In this document: positions 43,425 through 56,892 of the stretch, one piece after another
How the letters are laid out: each line of letters opens with the position of its first letter
How positions within the stretch are numbered: position 1 is the first letter of the stretch
Assembly (NCBI GenBank): GCA_019722365.1
Contig: JADFUC010000006.1
Span: forward strand, 124,001 to 188,000
Source: Lithospermum erythrorhizon
Lineage: Eukaryota; Streptophyta; Magnoliopsida; Boraginales; Boraginaceae
Direction of reading: 5' to 3'
DNA: 64,000 nucleotides
The notes under the pieces: model-generated
What the model saw: the letters and a program-made list of their open reading frames with translations, nothing else
What the model was told of the DNA's origin: nothing
Databases searched by the model: none
Program-made: the position numbers and the translations under genes

Positions 43425-45700
43425 GTGGAGAAACTAGGGGGCATGGGGAGTAGTCGCCTTACATTTTTTTCGAAAAATTTAATTATTAAATATTTTTCTA
43501 AAAACTATAGTTATTATTTATTACTCTCTCACATTCTCAATTTAACGATTATGTAGTAAAATGTTCTCTTTCCTTTTTACTTGATCATATATAATTCAAT
43601 ACAACTTTATCTTGATGCTCTACTTTTTATCCCTTAATAAATTACTTTTGTTTTTATGATTAATTAAAAGTATTTTTGATAAAGTACCTTTTTAGGATAT
43701 ATTAGTAATAATCAAGTCCTTAATAAAGTACTTTTTTACCTACATGATCAAATATAGGAATGAAGAGAAAGTATATTGATAAATCCCTCACAAATTTTAT
43801 ATTTTTCTTTATAAATATGATATCAGTAATAAATTTTATAATCATCTTCTCATGATATAATCCTTAGATGTATTGTTCATCTTTCCATATAATATTGTTT
43901 AGTTAGCAATTTCATGGTTGAGTTTTTTAATTTCGTATTCAAATATTTGTGTATATGTTGTATAATATTGCAAAAATATATATCAAAATATATCATATTC
44001 AACTTATTTTCGTGTTAAAATGAAGATTTTATCAATTAAAACCACAAGGTTTCTTAGTTTTGAATATATCAAAATAAATTATTCAAGTTTAGGGATGAAG
44101 GCAATTATACATTAGAAGAACATTACCCGAAAAGGTTGGAAAAAGAAGAGGCAAAACGGAGCCGTTTGGGGTAAATGGAAAGTAACTACTCAATGGTTGT
44201 GTTGTTATATATACCACTAAATATTGTCTTTTGAGCCCCTAATTAAAGGCTTACATATAATCAATGGGCACAGTGCTTATAGCATTCCAAATCGTCAGAT
44301 CTGATATTTACGTGACTTGTTAGATCGGACGGTCATGATAAAATGAGGATATTTTTGACATTTATTTTCTTTTCTAATTGAAAAATAAATCAAAAATCTT
44401 AATTTTATCATATGCCGTTGCATTAACGGTTTTTTGCAATTTGAAATGGCGGTTATTTTTGTAAAAAAAATACAGGTTTCTCTACGTTCTTATGTATTTG
44501 CATATTGTTTGACATTCTTCTTCAATTTTGATTTTTTGCTTCAAAGTGTTATTCTTCCCAAAGGTTTTTGAGTTTTTTGCTTCAGTGTGGTTACTGTAAT
44601 TTCAAGTTTCTTGTTTTATTTCGGTATTTGTAGGCGGGATTATGTTGAATTTGCAATTGAACTTCCTTATTTTGAGGGTGGTGGTAATGTGGTTACTTGG
44701 AGCTTGTGATAGTGGGTAGTGGGAGTGAGCATCGGTTGGTGATTAGCATTTAATTTGTTTTTTTTTGTCCTAAGTTTCGGGATGCTGCGAATTTACGATT
44801 TCGCCTGTGTAAGCTTCCTGCCGATAAATGGTCTACGATTTAATTAACAAGTAATTAATTGATTTTAATTAGTAATCAATTTTAATTAGTTTGTCTATGA
44901 AACAACTTAGTTTTTCTTTTTCAAAAACTGATTTTATAGATGACAAGAAAATTACATGTATATCCCTAGAAACGTTATTAGTTAGACTTAAAACTTGTTT
45001 GGTATAATAATTTTTATTGACATATTTGAAATATTTAATTTTCAATTTTGGGTGAATAATAGAAAAGCTGCTAAAGGACATACATAAAAAGTAAACCAAA
45101 AAAATAAAAAAATAGCGGTTGAGAGTGAATTTTAGGAAAATTATATGGAAACTGACGTGAATGCTCTAACAGAGAGAAGCCAAATCACTTTCTTCGTTTC
45201 CTGCGTAAGCACACTCCACAAAACAAATTTAACTGTCTATTTCATTCTTTTTAATATGTTCATGCGTAGATTGTTGGATTAAGTTTTTCTGAAGTTCGTG
45301 TTGTCATAATAGTTGGCATGCAACATGTTGCTATTCATTATCTACGACCAAGTGTCAAAATAGTAAGGGGTTGTCGGATGTCGCACTTGCATAGATCGGT
45401 TTTAGAGATATGCGCGTATAGAAGATTCGGTGATATATGAAGATCTCGAAAAGATACTCCTTGGAGTTGTTGTGATAAGGCAAGTGTTAGAGTCATAATG
45501 GGACTCGGATGTTTATGGAATGCGGTGGATCTCAAATCAAACACGCTACCCAATGTGAAGAACCGAAACTTCACAGAGACCACACTTTATCGCCAAAGGC
45601 ATTGATATTAAGAATGAAGAAGACCGAAATAATTTTTATTACAACAAAGCATTCTTGCATTCATAGAGAAAAAGTTTATTCGTATTTAGTGTAGGTCACA
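43425..45700. other. AT-rich intergenic DNA, no gene supported
   Basis: Open frames at 44869-45099, 45338-45583 and 45509-45694 have no recognisable domain. A short protein-like stretch near 44634-44700 (RDYVEFAIELPYFEGGG) follows a TTTGTAG acceptor-like site but has no partner exon. Confidence 0.35.
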
Positions 45701-46080
45701 TGTGTTAGAAGAAATATCTAATCTTCTAACTAATGTATGATTGTTATAACACTCTGTTGTAATAATGGCTAGACTTTCATTAGGTGTGTAAGTCAAGCAA
45801 TTGGGAGAGTGTTATGAGGAGAAAGAAGATAGATGGATTCTAGTATTAGAAACTAGATTGAAGGTTAGTTAGGGAATAGAATGTGGAGCATTTGGCCAAA
45901 GGCCTCACTGTAATTCTTTCAAATTATAGTGGGAGTTTTAAAAGTATTTGCCCCCAAGCCGTAGGTGTAACTCACGGTACCAAACGGGTTACCAATCTGA
46001 GTTATTTACTTTACAGTCGTTTATTTATTTGTTGTATTTCTTAGCTGAGATCGAATGTCGGGTGGTACATTGATTGGAAA
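45701..46080 (+). mobile_element. Copia LTR-like segment, plus orientation
   Basis: It begins TGTGTTAGAAGAAATATC. It contains ATTATAGTGGGAG, then TTTGCCCCCAAGCCGTAGGT, then GGTACCAAACGGGTTACC. This order resembles the R-U5 of plant Copia (Tork-like) LTRs, where an AGTGGA..CGTGGACGTAGG..GAACCACGT arrangement is usual. No second LTR or target duplication was found, so a solo or truncated LTR is inferred. Confidence 0.4.
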
Positions 46081-46581
46081 GCTTGGATTTCTTTAGCGAG
46101 ATCAATTTTTCATAATCAATGGAGGATTGAGCATGTGATGTGACACTTTATGTCAGAATTATTGGAGGTTTTCCAAAAACTCCCAAGATATTGTCATGTC
46201 TAAAATCGCTACCAATTATCATTTGTTATGGCTAAATACACTCTAAAAAAAACTCTCTCAAATGTCAATTGAAATGGATGGTCTTAACTTTTTGGTTGAA
46301 TCCAGTCATATTTATGGAATGCTTATTCAATTTGTAATAGAATTATCTAATGGTATCAAGATTCATTTACGTGCTTATTCTATTTTTTAAACAATAAGCT
46401 TATGAAGGATAAAATCGTCAAATCATATTGTTATTGTATGAAGAACTGCTCAAAACAGAAATGGTGTAACTGTTTCATAACAAAATTAAAAAATTAATAT
46501 AAAAGACCAAATTATCCATTTATGAGGACAAGTTACGACCAAATTTCTACTTAAATGGCCAAGTCAATGATTAAAACTATA

Positions 46582-46806
46582 CTACCCCCTCTACTAAATA
46601 GTAGAGACATTTTGACTTTTATGCTATTTATATAGTTGGTACTAACCGTAAATATTTTTGTTGTTTGTGTTTATGAAAACTATATAAATAATACATTTCA
46701 AATTATTTCCATTGATATAATTTTTATCCAAATATTATACAATACAAAAATATTTGATCAAATTCAACTTATTTCAAGTAAAAATCAAATGTACAAACGG
46801 AAAAAG
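46582..46806. mobile_element. MITE, about 225 bp, related to 19292-19515
   Basis: It is bounded by TA on both sides. Its right half shares CATTTC..ATT.CCATTGATATA.TTTTTATC.AAATATTATACAA with the MITE at 19292-19515. Terminal inverted repeats are weak. Confidence 0.45.
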
Positions 46807-47752
46807 TAATAAGCTCGTGATTATATTAATTATCTAAAATTCAAGGGCTCTGGGTATTAATGGAGGTGGAATGGAAAGATATAATATAATTATCAACTTT
46901 CATTTAATCCATTAGGGAGTATCTTATTATCCTCAAAAGCATTTTGTTAGCTTGATACATACCATATACTTTTGTGACATTTATTTATCAGTCTATCTTG
47001 AAAATAACTAGATAGAGAAAATATATTTCTTTCGATTACATTTACTTGTCATTAATTTGAAAAAATTGAATATGTTTGTCATTCCGGCGCAAAATTAATA
47101 TTTTACATTTTCAATATTACTTTTTGACTACATTTTGTTACTCCGTATTAAATTATCAACCAACCAATGATATAGTTTCAATTAATTGTCATTATACATT
47201 TTCTTTTCTTTTTTTGTTAATTAACAATGAATTTTGTTTGGGAAACCTTCGCTTTGGAAATTGAGGAGGAAAAAAAATCTATCTGAGATACTATTTAATT
47301 TAGATCGCTTTGATGTCATTCGTTTTAAATTGACTTTATAGTATTTTTTATTTATTTTTTAATTTGTGTATTCTTTCACAAAAGGACAGTAAATATCCTT
47401 TGAAAGAAATATTATTTTACTCATGGCGCAACCACCGGAGTTAACTACTACATTGTTAAGGATAAAAATTAATAAGATATACACCTATTACTCCCTCATT
47501 TCAAATGATCCTACAATTTTAAATTTTAATGATCGACTTTTTTTAAATTTTCATTTAATAAGAACTATAAAAAAGTAAGTACCAATTTTTAAATATTTTA
47601 CTAGTAATATTATAATTATGATTGTTTGTCAACAAACTGCTACAAAGTTTCTTAATTTGTCAATTGAAAAATAAAGAGGGCAAGGTTACATTAGATAAAG
47701 TAGTTCCCAAATGGCATAACATGAGTCTGAACGAAGCCATGCACTAATTCCT
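46807..47752. other. 3' flank of the IQD gene
   Basis: AT-rich. A one-sided MITE-like word (ACTCCCTCATTTCAAATGATCC) at about 47488 suggests another decayed insertion. No gene. Confidence 0.4.
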
Positions 47753-50700
47753 CTAAACTCTACTTCTACGACCACCACAATAAACATCAGCATCCCCTCC
47801 TTCCATTGGCATTCCTAGCTTATCCAGGCCCCCCGATCCTGGATAAGCTCTGTTGGCGAGGTTAGATTGCAACCCAGAAACTCTTAACGGATTGAATTTC
47901 GAATCATTGTAACTATGAACCGAGTACCTCTTGGCTGAACTCGACCTCTCATATTGTTGAGGCCTTTGTCTTGGGGCACTTGCAGACCTTATCTTAGCTT
48001 TGGATGATTCCGTGTAGGACATGTAACTCGGGCTGTCAGAGGAACCGCTAAGGCAGCTTTTCGCCCCATCACTCCTTGTCAGCGTAACAGGCCCCCTATG
48101 TGAAAATCTGCCTCCCTTTGATGAAGCTTTATATAAATGTGGGCTGCTGTGAAAATCTCTCTCCCTTTGATGAAGCTTTAATTCCAAAAGATCATGGGCA
48201 AGCTTATGATGGTCGAACGATTGAACTTCTGAAGATGTGCTTGGAATAGCTTGTTGGGCAATCGAGTCCATTGAAGTTGAGAAGCTGTGACTATCATTGT
48301 CTGAAGACAAGCTAGGATGAGATGAGTGAAACAGGTTTCTACTCATATGAACACCATTCGTCCCAAGGTCGATTTCAAGTATCTTAGCATTTCCTTCATC
48401 ATCCCCAGGGGTCCTCTTACCATTTGATCTTGAACCTTTTCTCTGTTTGTGATATAAAAGCACACATTTAGGAACAAATTGAGAATTAGATCAAAAGATA
48501 ATATCATGACTAAAACTATTATTTCCAATTCCCAAAGATAATTTATGTGCAATTACTATCTTTCATTCTAAAGAACAGCATTGTGTAGGAGCTGGACTGC
48601 TAACTTCAAACTGGCTATTTTCAACAAGAATTAACTTACAGATGGAGTGTTCTTTAAGGGGGAAAACGGGAACTCGAGGATCTGGGACCGCCTTACACGA
48701 GCTCTAGCTTGCAAGCGTAGCAATGCCTGCACTCTACGGATGCTGTTCGATGTTCGCTTCCTCACAATGTAACCTCTAACAAGGGCTTGAATCTTGACTA
48801 GTGCTTTCAAAGCTCGCAATGCTCTCCTTGCCTTCAAAATTGTACATTAAGACTCATTGTTAATCTTCTCTTATTTTTCTTTCCTAGATGTATAAAGTTG
48901 TAAACGTGATAAATTAAATCATCATAACACAAGCAATAAAACAATTAGGAGATCAAATGATGGGGAAAAAAATTCAAACTTGACAATCTGTTTGGTAGAA
49001 TCATGGCTATGACTAAAAATTTCAACTGAACATTTAATATCTGAGTATTATTTTTAGGTTCGATAAATTTCAACTCAAATTTTTTACTCGATAAACTATA
49101 TATTAATAATATGTTTGAACATTCAATATACTATCACCACTTCAAATTAATTGATATTTTGAAATTTCGTGTCAAAGCTTTAACCACAAATTAATTTTTA
49201 TTCATTAACTCAAAAAATATAAAAATGATATCATTGGATTCATTTTTAAAAATATTTTCATAATATTATTTTATTATATTTTTTCATATTATATATAATA
49301 AGTAATTAATGATTAACATTGTGCCTCCAAAAATAAAAAAATATATTAATTTGAAATGGAGGGAGTACTATATATAAGTACTACTTCCAACTCAATTTAA
49401 TTGATTTTTTTGTTTTTTCATACCAAACTTTGACCTTCAATAAATTTTTAGTTTCATAATGAAAAATTAAAAAAAAAACATGAAATACTTTAAAAAAAAT
49501 CTAATAATACCAAATTTATATTTATTGAAATTCTAAATAAAAAGTAATTGATGATCAAAGTTTAACATAGAAAAACGAAAATATCAATTAAAATGAATTG
49601 GAGAGAATATTATGTGTACTAATAATGTCATTAGTTTGAGACAAATGACATATACTCTTTCCATTTCATAATAAAAAGATATTTTAAGTCCCACATATAT
49701 TAAGAAAATTATTATAATATTGAAAATGTGTAAATAGTTAGTATAAGTTACTATTTTCTATACAAGTAAGCCAATAGAAAATGTTGTTTGAGTTGAACAA
49801 GTACAAATATAACTTTTGAATGTTAATTTTTTACATTAAAATTCTAAAAGGACGTATAATTTGAATAAACTAACAATTACTGGATGGAGTATTTAACAAT
49901 TTAAGACAAGTATTTAAAATTTACAGACAAGTTTTATCTCCCTTCAAATTGAGAGAACAAATAAATTGTAGAGATAATTGGAGAGTCCAACACATTAAAA
50001 TAAAAAAATTACTCGTATAAGGGAAGTGTTCAAACTAGTCATTACAGAAAGTTGAACAACAACTCCAATAAGGTAGGATTCGATTTTAATGGAGTTTGAT
50101 TTGACTTGATTATCATGCTACCGGGATCGAACGTCCAACTCGAAAATAAAATTATATTTTGATACTTTCTCCATTCCATTTTATTTGGGAGATTTGACTC
50201 CACACGATTTTTTATTTAAATTTGAATGTCTCTTGCAAAATATTTTAACCCTTTCCGTTGCAATATTTAGTCAAAATAGGAATCATTTATGTGAATTCTA
50301 TTTGGAAAAACCGAAATAATTTGGAATGGAGGGAGTATGTGCAATTCAATTAAAGTCATAAACATCATTTTTAGCAGTGTAACATCAATTCATTTTTAGG
50401 TGTCGTTTTAGCTATTTGTACATAGATTAAGTAAAATAAAAAATAGTCAAAAAGTATATTGAAAATATAAAATGAGAAACAATATCATTGGTTGGTAGTT
50501 AATTTAAAGATAAAAAGTAATAAAAAGTATATGAAATATAAAGTCTTTATTTATTATCTTTAAAAGCGATCAATTATTTTGAAACGAGTTTATTTGTTAA
50601 AGCAGCCAGAAAAAAAACCGAATTAGCACCATGTATTTGGTATTATACCAACATACAAGCGATTAGAAATTGAGGTGAAATAGTATTTTATCTGTTATTC

Positions 50701-53700
50701 ACCCTCACATTTGTAAATATAGTAGTTACATGAATTCGTAAATAAAATAATTATTTGATCTTAAAAATATTATTTGGATGTATGTATATTGTTCCCACCA
50801 TATAGGTAGAAATTGATTTAACATGCCTTAAAAATAGCAAACGTAGAAAAGAGGGAAAGATAGGTCCCTTCAGAACAGCTAATCTATATCTGCAGAAAGT
50901 ACAGGTTCCCTCTTTCTTGAAATAAGTACGACAATTGACAAATGACAATACCTAATTCCCAATCCTGCTCCTAGATTTACCGGACCACCATCAAACTCTA
51001 TGCACATGATCATGTCAATAAAACGAAGGCTAGCCATAAAACAAAGACTAACTACATGCTATGTACTTTTCAACTTTTCATTGGTTTTTTGTTGTCTATG
51101 AATAATGTTAACTTTTCATTCCAATAATTAGGAAGTATTCCATCCATCCCTTTTTTATAGAAACATTTAATTTAATACAAATATTAATAAAATTTTAAAT
51201 TCAATTCACAATTTAAATTTTACATCCATATTTTTGAACTAAATGGAAATCAAAGTAGGGATTTCCATGAATAAAAAATGACCCTATCAATTAGGAATGA
51301 AGGAAGTATAATTTATTCTTTCTGCCGAATGCATTTAAGTGATCGTTTAACAAAAAAATTCTTCTTATTATAATAATTGTTTAGATTTATCAATCTGTTT
51401 TACATTGAAGTTTGTTTGTCTTAATAATGCTTTCTATTGGCTAATAACATTTCTCTTTGAAAGTGTCTGATCAACAATTTTTTTAATAAAATATTTTTTT
51501 TAAACAATCAAATAAATATAGACGGAGAAAGTATTATTGCATTTTTACAAAAGATATTTTCTAATAAGGAGTATTGTTTTTTAACAATTTTAATATAATT
51601 AAGATATTTCTTATGGACAAAATGTTAAAATAAAAAACAAAAATATATATTAAATGAATTGGATTAAGTATATAAACAAATTCATAATTTACCTACCAAA
51701 TTCATTGAGAAACTTGTTAGTCTTTGATTTAGATAATTTAGCAATAAATCTAATGATGTTATAATAGGTATTCCCACTATTTCTATTTGTTTGATCCATT
51801 TTACCAATTTAGATATCCATTCCTTTTATTAAAATTGAAAGTTTTAATGAGGAAAATTTGATAATGTGAGTTGCATTTAATTTGACTTAAACTTTGTACA
51901 ATCTAAAATAGGTCAATCATTTAGGAATGATTTTTGGCAAAATGGTAGGTATATTTTACATATTCCTAAGATATGTGATGTGATAAATTTGATTAGTACT
52001 AATCAAACTAACTATCATGATACTTTTTTTTTTCAAAAATCCAACCTATAAGAATTCTAAGGTATATTTTACATACTTCTAAAAATATTTACACCAGCTT
52101 TTTTTATAATTTTTTCCTAAATTCAACTTCTTAAATTATTTTTTTACTTTTAACAGTTTGATTTAAATTTTTGCACAAAACTAAATTTTCTATTTTTACA
52201 CTAACCTCAATAAAATATTATTTGAATTGAAAATATTGTCAATTCAACGCTAATTTATTTTCTTATTCAACCTAAAAATAGCCAAAATTAATCTAATAAC
52301 AGTAAAGAAGCAATCATTAACGTTGGTGTATGTGAGTAATGTGACTACTAAACAATAGCCACCCCTCTTTGATCCCCATAAAATTAGTTATAACATCATA
52401 TACATACTCTAATCTTTTAGCTTTCGAATTTTTTTTACAAAACAGCCATTCAGCTCCTCATTCACAATTCAAATTTGTGGTCACATACTTTGAAAGCATG
52501 TGGAATAATGAATATTTAGAGCACTCAATATGGGAAATTTTATATTCCATGTTTTTCATAACCTTCAATATGTCAACTCCCCTCCACATCATATATAACA
52601 CCACATTCTAACTATTCATCCACTATAACTATAATTTATCAAAAGTTTTATTTTATTTTTCATATACACAATTTTTATACTCAGTATCTCATTATAATAC
52701 TCCCTTCATTCCTAAATATAAAACCCATTTACTTTTTCACAAACTTTAAGAAAATTTAAACTCCACTCACATTTTTAATTTTTCCTCCAACACTTTGTTT
52801 CACAAGTAAGACTTAGTTTAGAGATTTTCTAAAATAAAAAATGAACCTAACATTAAGGAATGAAGGGAGTACTATATCTAACATTAATGTTTTTATCATT
52901 TTATTTTATTAAAATATTTATAACACTTTATTAAAAATAATTAATACACACATACTGACATCTACTAAGTATAATCTATAAAATGCACGAGAGACGGTGT
53001 ATTACATTACCAAATAGTATAATCTACAAAAGGCCCACTTTTACTACCATGAAAGAGTAAACAACAATATAAAATTATGGCCTCATGTCATTGGTTCTTA
53101 TGAAGGAGAGATGATGTTTCTGGTGAGTTTCAAATACCAACACTTCTAAAACTATAACAAGGATAAAACATCTATTATAGGATTTTTATTCAATATTTTA
53201 ATAGTAGAACACATCGTGCAACACTTCATAGTGAGTGCTCTTATGAGATAGAGTAAGAGGCATGGAGAGATGGAGGAGTGATGATCGATTTGGAGAGAGA
53301 AATGAATATTTAGATTAAAAAAAAAGTTAAGGGCAAGTGGAAGAGTAAGCACGGCGAACTTTGGTGAAAAAATGTTTTGGGGTCAATGATACATACAATA
53401 GGGAAGCTGATGGAACACATTTTTTACACTTTCTCCTATTCACTTATTTATATACAAAATAGGGAGTTTTTAGGAATGCTTGTGCAACTGTTTTAGGATT
53501 GGTGATGTAATAAATTTAATATAATTTGATTAATCTTAATCAATAATTTAAAGGTATATCTTTTACGAGCTGACAAATGAAGCTACAAGTTAAAGTGTGT
53601 TTGGCGTGGGTATTGTGAGATGGTGGCCAATTGAGAAGTTCAGTGGCGTGTGAGTGAGGAAACAAACATAATTTCAAAAAATATGATGATTTGTAAAATA

Positions 53701-55504
53701 CGTCAATGAATGCAATAACATCTTGTCAAAGGCGCACAATTACCATATCACATTATCCATTTTATATTGTTCGGAAATGGGAGTTTCGAAATGAATAAAG
53801 TCACGGTTTGTTCCGAAGTAGTTATCGACATATTTAATTACCAACAAACAATGGTCCACCAACAAATATTAAATTTGTCCCATATAGATGTAGTAAATGA
53901 TTAGAATGCTTACCAAAGTAGTAGTTTAACGATGTCAGAACAAGCTTATTCGAGATATCTACATTCGATTCTCTTAAATGATTAATTCATACTTTGTGAG
54001 TTTTAGCATAAATTTAATTATTGCATGATATCATATGTAATTTTTAATTTCTATCGTTTGATAAAAAAAATTAATTCAAGATACTTCCGAGTAAATCACA
54101 AATATTATATGCCAAAAATTTCATATAGAAGTAACATCATGTAACTATGGTGTATATGTAAGTAATTAAAAATTGGACTATCTTCTTACACTATCTACAT
54201 CAATAGATAATTCAAAACACAAATAATTATCAACACATCAAATTATTCTTTTCTTACATCATTAAATATCTCCAATAACTTTTACGTTCTATAACAATAA
54301 ATATTTCATACAATAATTCAATTTTTCTCTTTCCTCACATCACCAACACATACCTCACCATATAATTTTTAGTTATTCTTTTATTATTCAAATAAAATAA
54401 AAATACACTCTATTTATAAATCTTTTAAAATAATAAATAATGGTGGAACTTTTATATTAATATTATTTTATCAAATTATTAACTAAAAAAGTCAACTAAA
54501 AAATAAAAGGATTACAAAAAGAAGAAAGTTTATACATTCTACCTCAAAAATACATAGTGGGTTCCAATTGTATCATAATTGTTTGAAATTTTTCAAAAAC
54601 TTTTTTCTCAAATATTTATGTCAATTATTTATTAGTGTAACTAATAATTATTAGGATATTTCAAATTCAATTATTTATTGGTGTGGGTGATCTTAGTGAT
54701 AGATGAATTAATAAAAAGAAAGTTACAAATAGAACGCTTGATTCAAACCTTAAAGTTTTAAACAATACTCCCTCCATACTAATATTAGATCAAACAATCG
54801 ATGATAATACGTTTCACTAAACTAAATTAGTCTTATCATGGCTAATATTCATCAACTTATATAATAAAACCGTAAAATTGACGTTGTACCTTTTCAATTT
54901 TATGAATTCATTTAATAATTAAAAAATAAGCAAATATTATAATCTTAATATATATGGTGCAACATAAAATGTTCCATAAAAGACTTGTAAACAAAGATTG
55001 ATTTATACTATGAACTATTCCTCATTCTAACATATTTAGACATGGGGTGGTTTATGAAGAATATAAATTAAAACAACAAAAATAAATTCTCAAATATGAT
55101 AAACTAACCAAATAAGCTCGAAAAAGAGACTGAATTTTGACAACAGCCCACTCCTCATTAAAAATACCATAACCTGCGCCATTTTCGCTAACTTTAGCCT
55201 CAGAAGTAACAATAGTAGTTGTAATAACAGCTCTTCTACTACTACTCAGCCCCACCATCTCCGCCGCCGCATGAACAGCAGCCACCGCGGCGGCATATTC
55301 GTCGGAACCAACAGTTTTTTGATGCTGGGGGTAGTAGTGGTGGGAGGTTTCAGTGGGTTTATTGGTAGTGTAGAGGTTGTGATGGTGGTGATGCTTGGGT
55401 TTCATGAAGCTCCATTTTTTCTTTGGAGAATTGGACAAAGATGAAGATGGTTTGGTGGACTTTTTTGTGAAAAGTCCACGAAACCATTTTGAAGCTTTTT
55501 CCAT
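47753..55504 (-). CDS. IQ67-domain (IQD) calmodulin-binding protein, IQD22-25-like
   Basis: Three exons on the minus strand (55109-55504, 48640-48831, 47753-48442) give 132, 64 and 229 residues, 425 in total. All junctions fall between codons: TATTTG/GTTAGT..TTGAAG/GCAAGG, and CCATCT/GTAAG..AAACAG/AGAAAAGG. The start is the ATG at 55504 ([12 protein letters not shown]), the family's typical beginning; an upstream in-frame ATG at 55615 would give an untypical leader. The IQ67 domain spans exons 1-2: [64 protein letters not shown], with the usual intron inside the domain. Residues about 60-90 are His-rich. The C-terminus is Ser-rich and ends [11 protein letters not shown] proteins bind calmodulin and microtubules or membranes. 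The gene appears intact; only its first intron (6,277 bp) is unusual. Confidence 0.92.
49131..49365. mobile_element. Stowaway-like MITE, 235 bp
   Basis: Flanked by TA (49129-49130 and 49366-49367). The left end CTATCACCACTTCAAATTAAT pairs with the reverse complement of the right end, CTCCCTCCATTTCAAATTAAT. Confidence 0.75.
49381..49607. mobile_element. Stowaway-like MITE, 227 bp
   Basis: Flanked by TA on both sides (49379-49380 and 49608-49609). The left end CTACTTCCAACTCAATTTAA pairs with the reverse complement of the right end, TTCTCTCCAATTCATTTTAA. Confidence 0.7.
49655..49889. mobile_element. Stowaway-like MITE, 235 bp
   Basis: Flanked by TA (49653-49654 and 49890-49891). The left end CTCTTTCCATTTCATAATAA pairs with the reverse complement of the right end, CTCCATCCAGTAATTGTTAG, but less closely than the others. 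Confidence 0.6.
50165..50335. mobile_element. Stowaway-like MITE, 171 bp
   Basis: Flanked by TA (50163-50164 and 50336-50337). The left end CTTTCTCCATTCCATTTTAT pairs with the reverse complement of the right end, CTCCCTCCATTCCAAATTAT. Confidence 0.82.
51138..51306. mobile_element. Stowaway-like MITE, 169 bp
   Basis: Flanked by TA (51136-51137 and 51307-51308). The left end TTCCATCCATCCCTTTTTTA pairs with the reverse complement of the right end, CTTCCTTCATTCCTAATTGA. Confidence 0.72.
52699..52869. mobile_element. Stowaway-like MITE, 171 bp
   Basis: Flanked by TA (52697-52698 and 52870-52871). The left end CTCCCTTCATTCCTAAATAT pairs almost perfectly with the reverse complement of the right end, CTCCCTTCATTCCTTAATGT, so this is the best preserved of the six. 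Confidence 0.85.
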
Positions 55505-55929
55505 TTTTTTTATTGTGACAATGTTGATTCTTTTGTGGTAGGAGGGAGGGTATGGTGGTATGGGGGCTGGATGTATAAGAAGTAGGTGATGTAAGTTGGT
55601 TAACACTCTGTTCAATTAATGTTTAGCTGTAGAAGTAGTGAATGAGTACTCATGTGTATAAATGGCCAAATGGGCACCTGATCTTACGGTTATATACGGG
55701 TAACATATAAATGCGCAATTTGTAATTATCATATGTGAAACAAACATGGTCAAATTAATAACCCTGATTGAAATATCAATCATGACTAAAATCATGTAAT
55801 AAATGAAGAAATAATATTAAGTTAGACATTATACGTAAATAGTGTTACATTTATATAGCGCAATTTGCTTCTATCGCTTGATGTTTGAATTAAGCTTTAA
55901 TCACGGACGATCAACGATACAGACTACAC
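55505..55929 (-). promoter_or_regulatory. 5' flank of the IQD gene
   Basis: This contains the 5' UTR and presumably the promoter. No clear TATA box on the minus strand; ATTTATACACATG near 55655-55667 is the closest candidate. The Copia element starts about 430 bp upstream of the start codon. Confidence 0.3.
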
Positions 55930-56878
55930 ATATATATATGAATGAGAAGAAAAGATTATGTAAAATTAAACTAAACAAAAACATACCAGATAATTTAAAT
56001 TGCATAAAATCAACTACAAAAAATATATAATGCATATGGCATTTAATCACAACTTATAATCGAATTAATCATCAATAAATCTCAAACCTCCTTTGAATTT
56101 CGGGGCTTGTTAGCATCACAAATGGCAATGCCTCAATTGGTTGCACATCAGAGAGGTTGAATCCAAGATGTACCGCTAACACATTTAGACGGATTAGTAA
56201 AATCAAAGAAAAGTCGTTTTCGCACTTACTATTTTCACACATCGTAGTGGAGCATTGAATTTGGCTCAGGGTGATTAGGTTTTTGCATATGTGAAACCTA
56301 ATACAACTACTCTTCATATAGGCTTTTATTATGTAACCTCAAAGCTACACCGAATAAGCACGAATGGCTCGCTTAATTTAATTAACCATTAAGCAATTAA
56401 ACATTAACAAGTTATTAATAAATAACTAACAAGTTACTAACGAGCTCTAAATCTAACTATTTAAATACCCACTAACTAGTTAATCAATTCAGTTTGTCCA
56501 ATCTATATTTCATTATCAATGTAAAATTCCCGACGAGAATATTTATTGATTACAATCAACTCCTCAATTTAGCAAGGCGCTTTATTTCATATTAAATATA
56601 ACTTAACGCTATTGTATGTGTGTGACCTTGCTCGTATAATAATAATGGCACAATGTAATAGACCATTAGTATTATTATATCGGTTATGTATGAGATCTAG
56701 CAATCTGACATAACCCCGGTATTATCATGAGAACCCGACTAGTAATTACAATTACTATGGTTGAATGTTCCGTTTATGTAATCACATTCACTAAACTAGT
56801 AAATGAATTGTTACAACAATTGTCGCAATAGGCATAATAAATGAAACCAATAACTATTGATTTCAACACTCCCACTTG
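55930..56878 (-). repeat. 3' LTR of the 8-kb Copia element
   Basis: On the minus strand it starts TGTTGAAATCAATAGTTATT directly after the polypurine tract. The end near 55930 is approximate and set by similarity to the 63311 LTR. Confidence 0.68.
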
Positions 56879-56892
56879 CCCTTGGTCGACAT
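56879..56892 (-). other. Polypurine tract of the 8-kb Copia element
   Basis: GGGCAAGTGGGAG on the minus strand directly precedes the LTR start, a classic Copia arrangement. Confidence 0.75.

Larger units (their letters stand above)
48832..55108 (-). other. First intron of the IQD gene, 6,277 bp
   Basis: It begins GTTAGT and ends TTTTGAAG in gene orientation. It is very AT-rich and holds at least six MITEs (listed separately) but no nested gene that I can support. Confidence 0.85.

Noticed and set aside
44634..44710. Possible internal exon (RDYVEFAIELPYFEGGG) after an acceptor-like TTTGTAG
   Set aside because: No partner exon, no donor in a suitable place and no family match.
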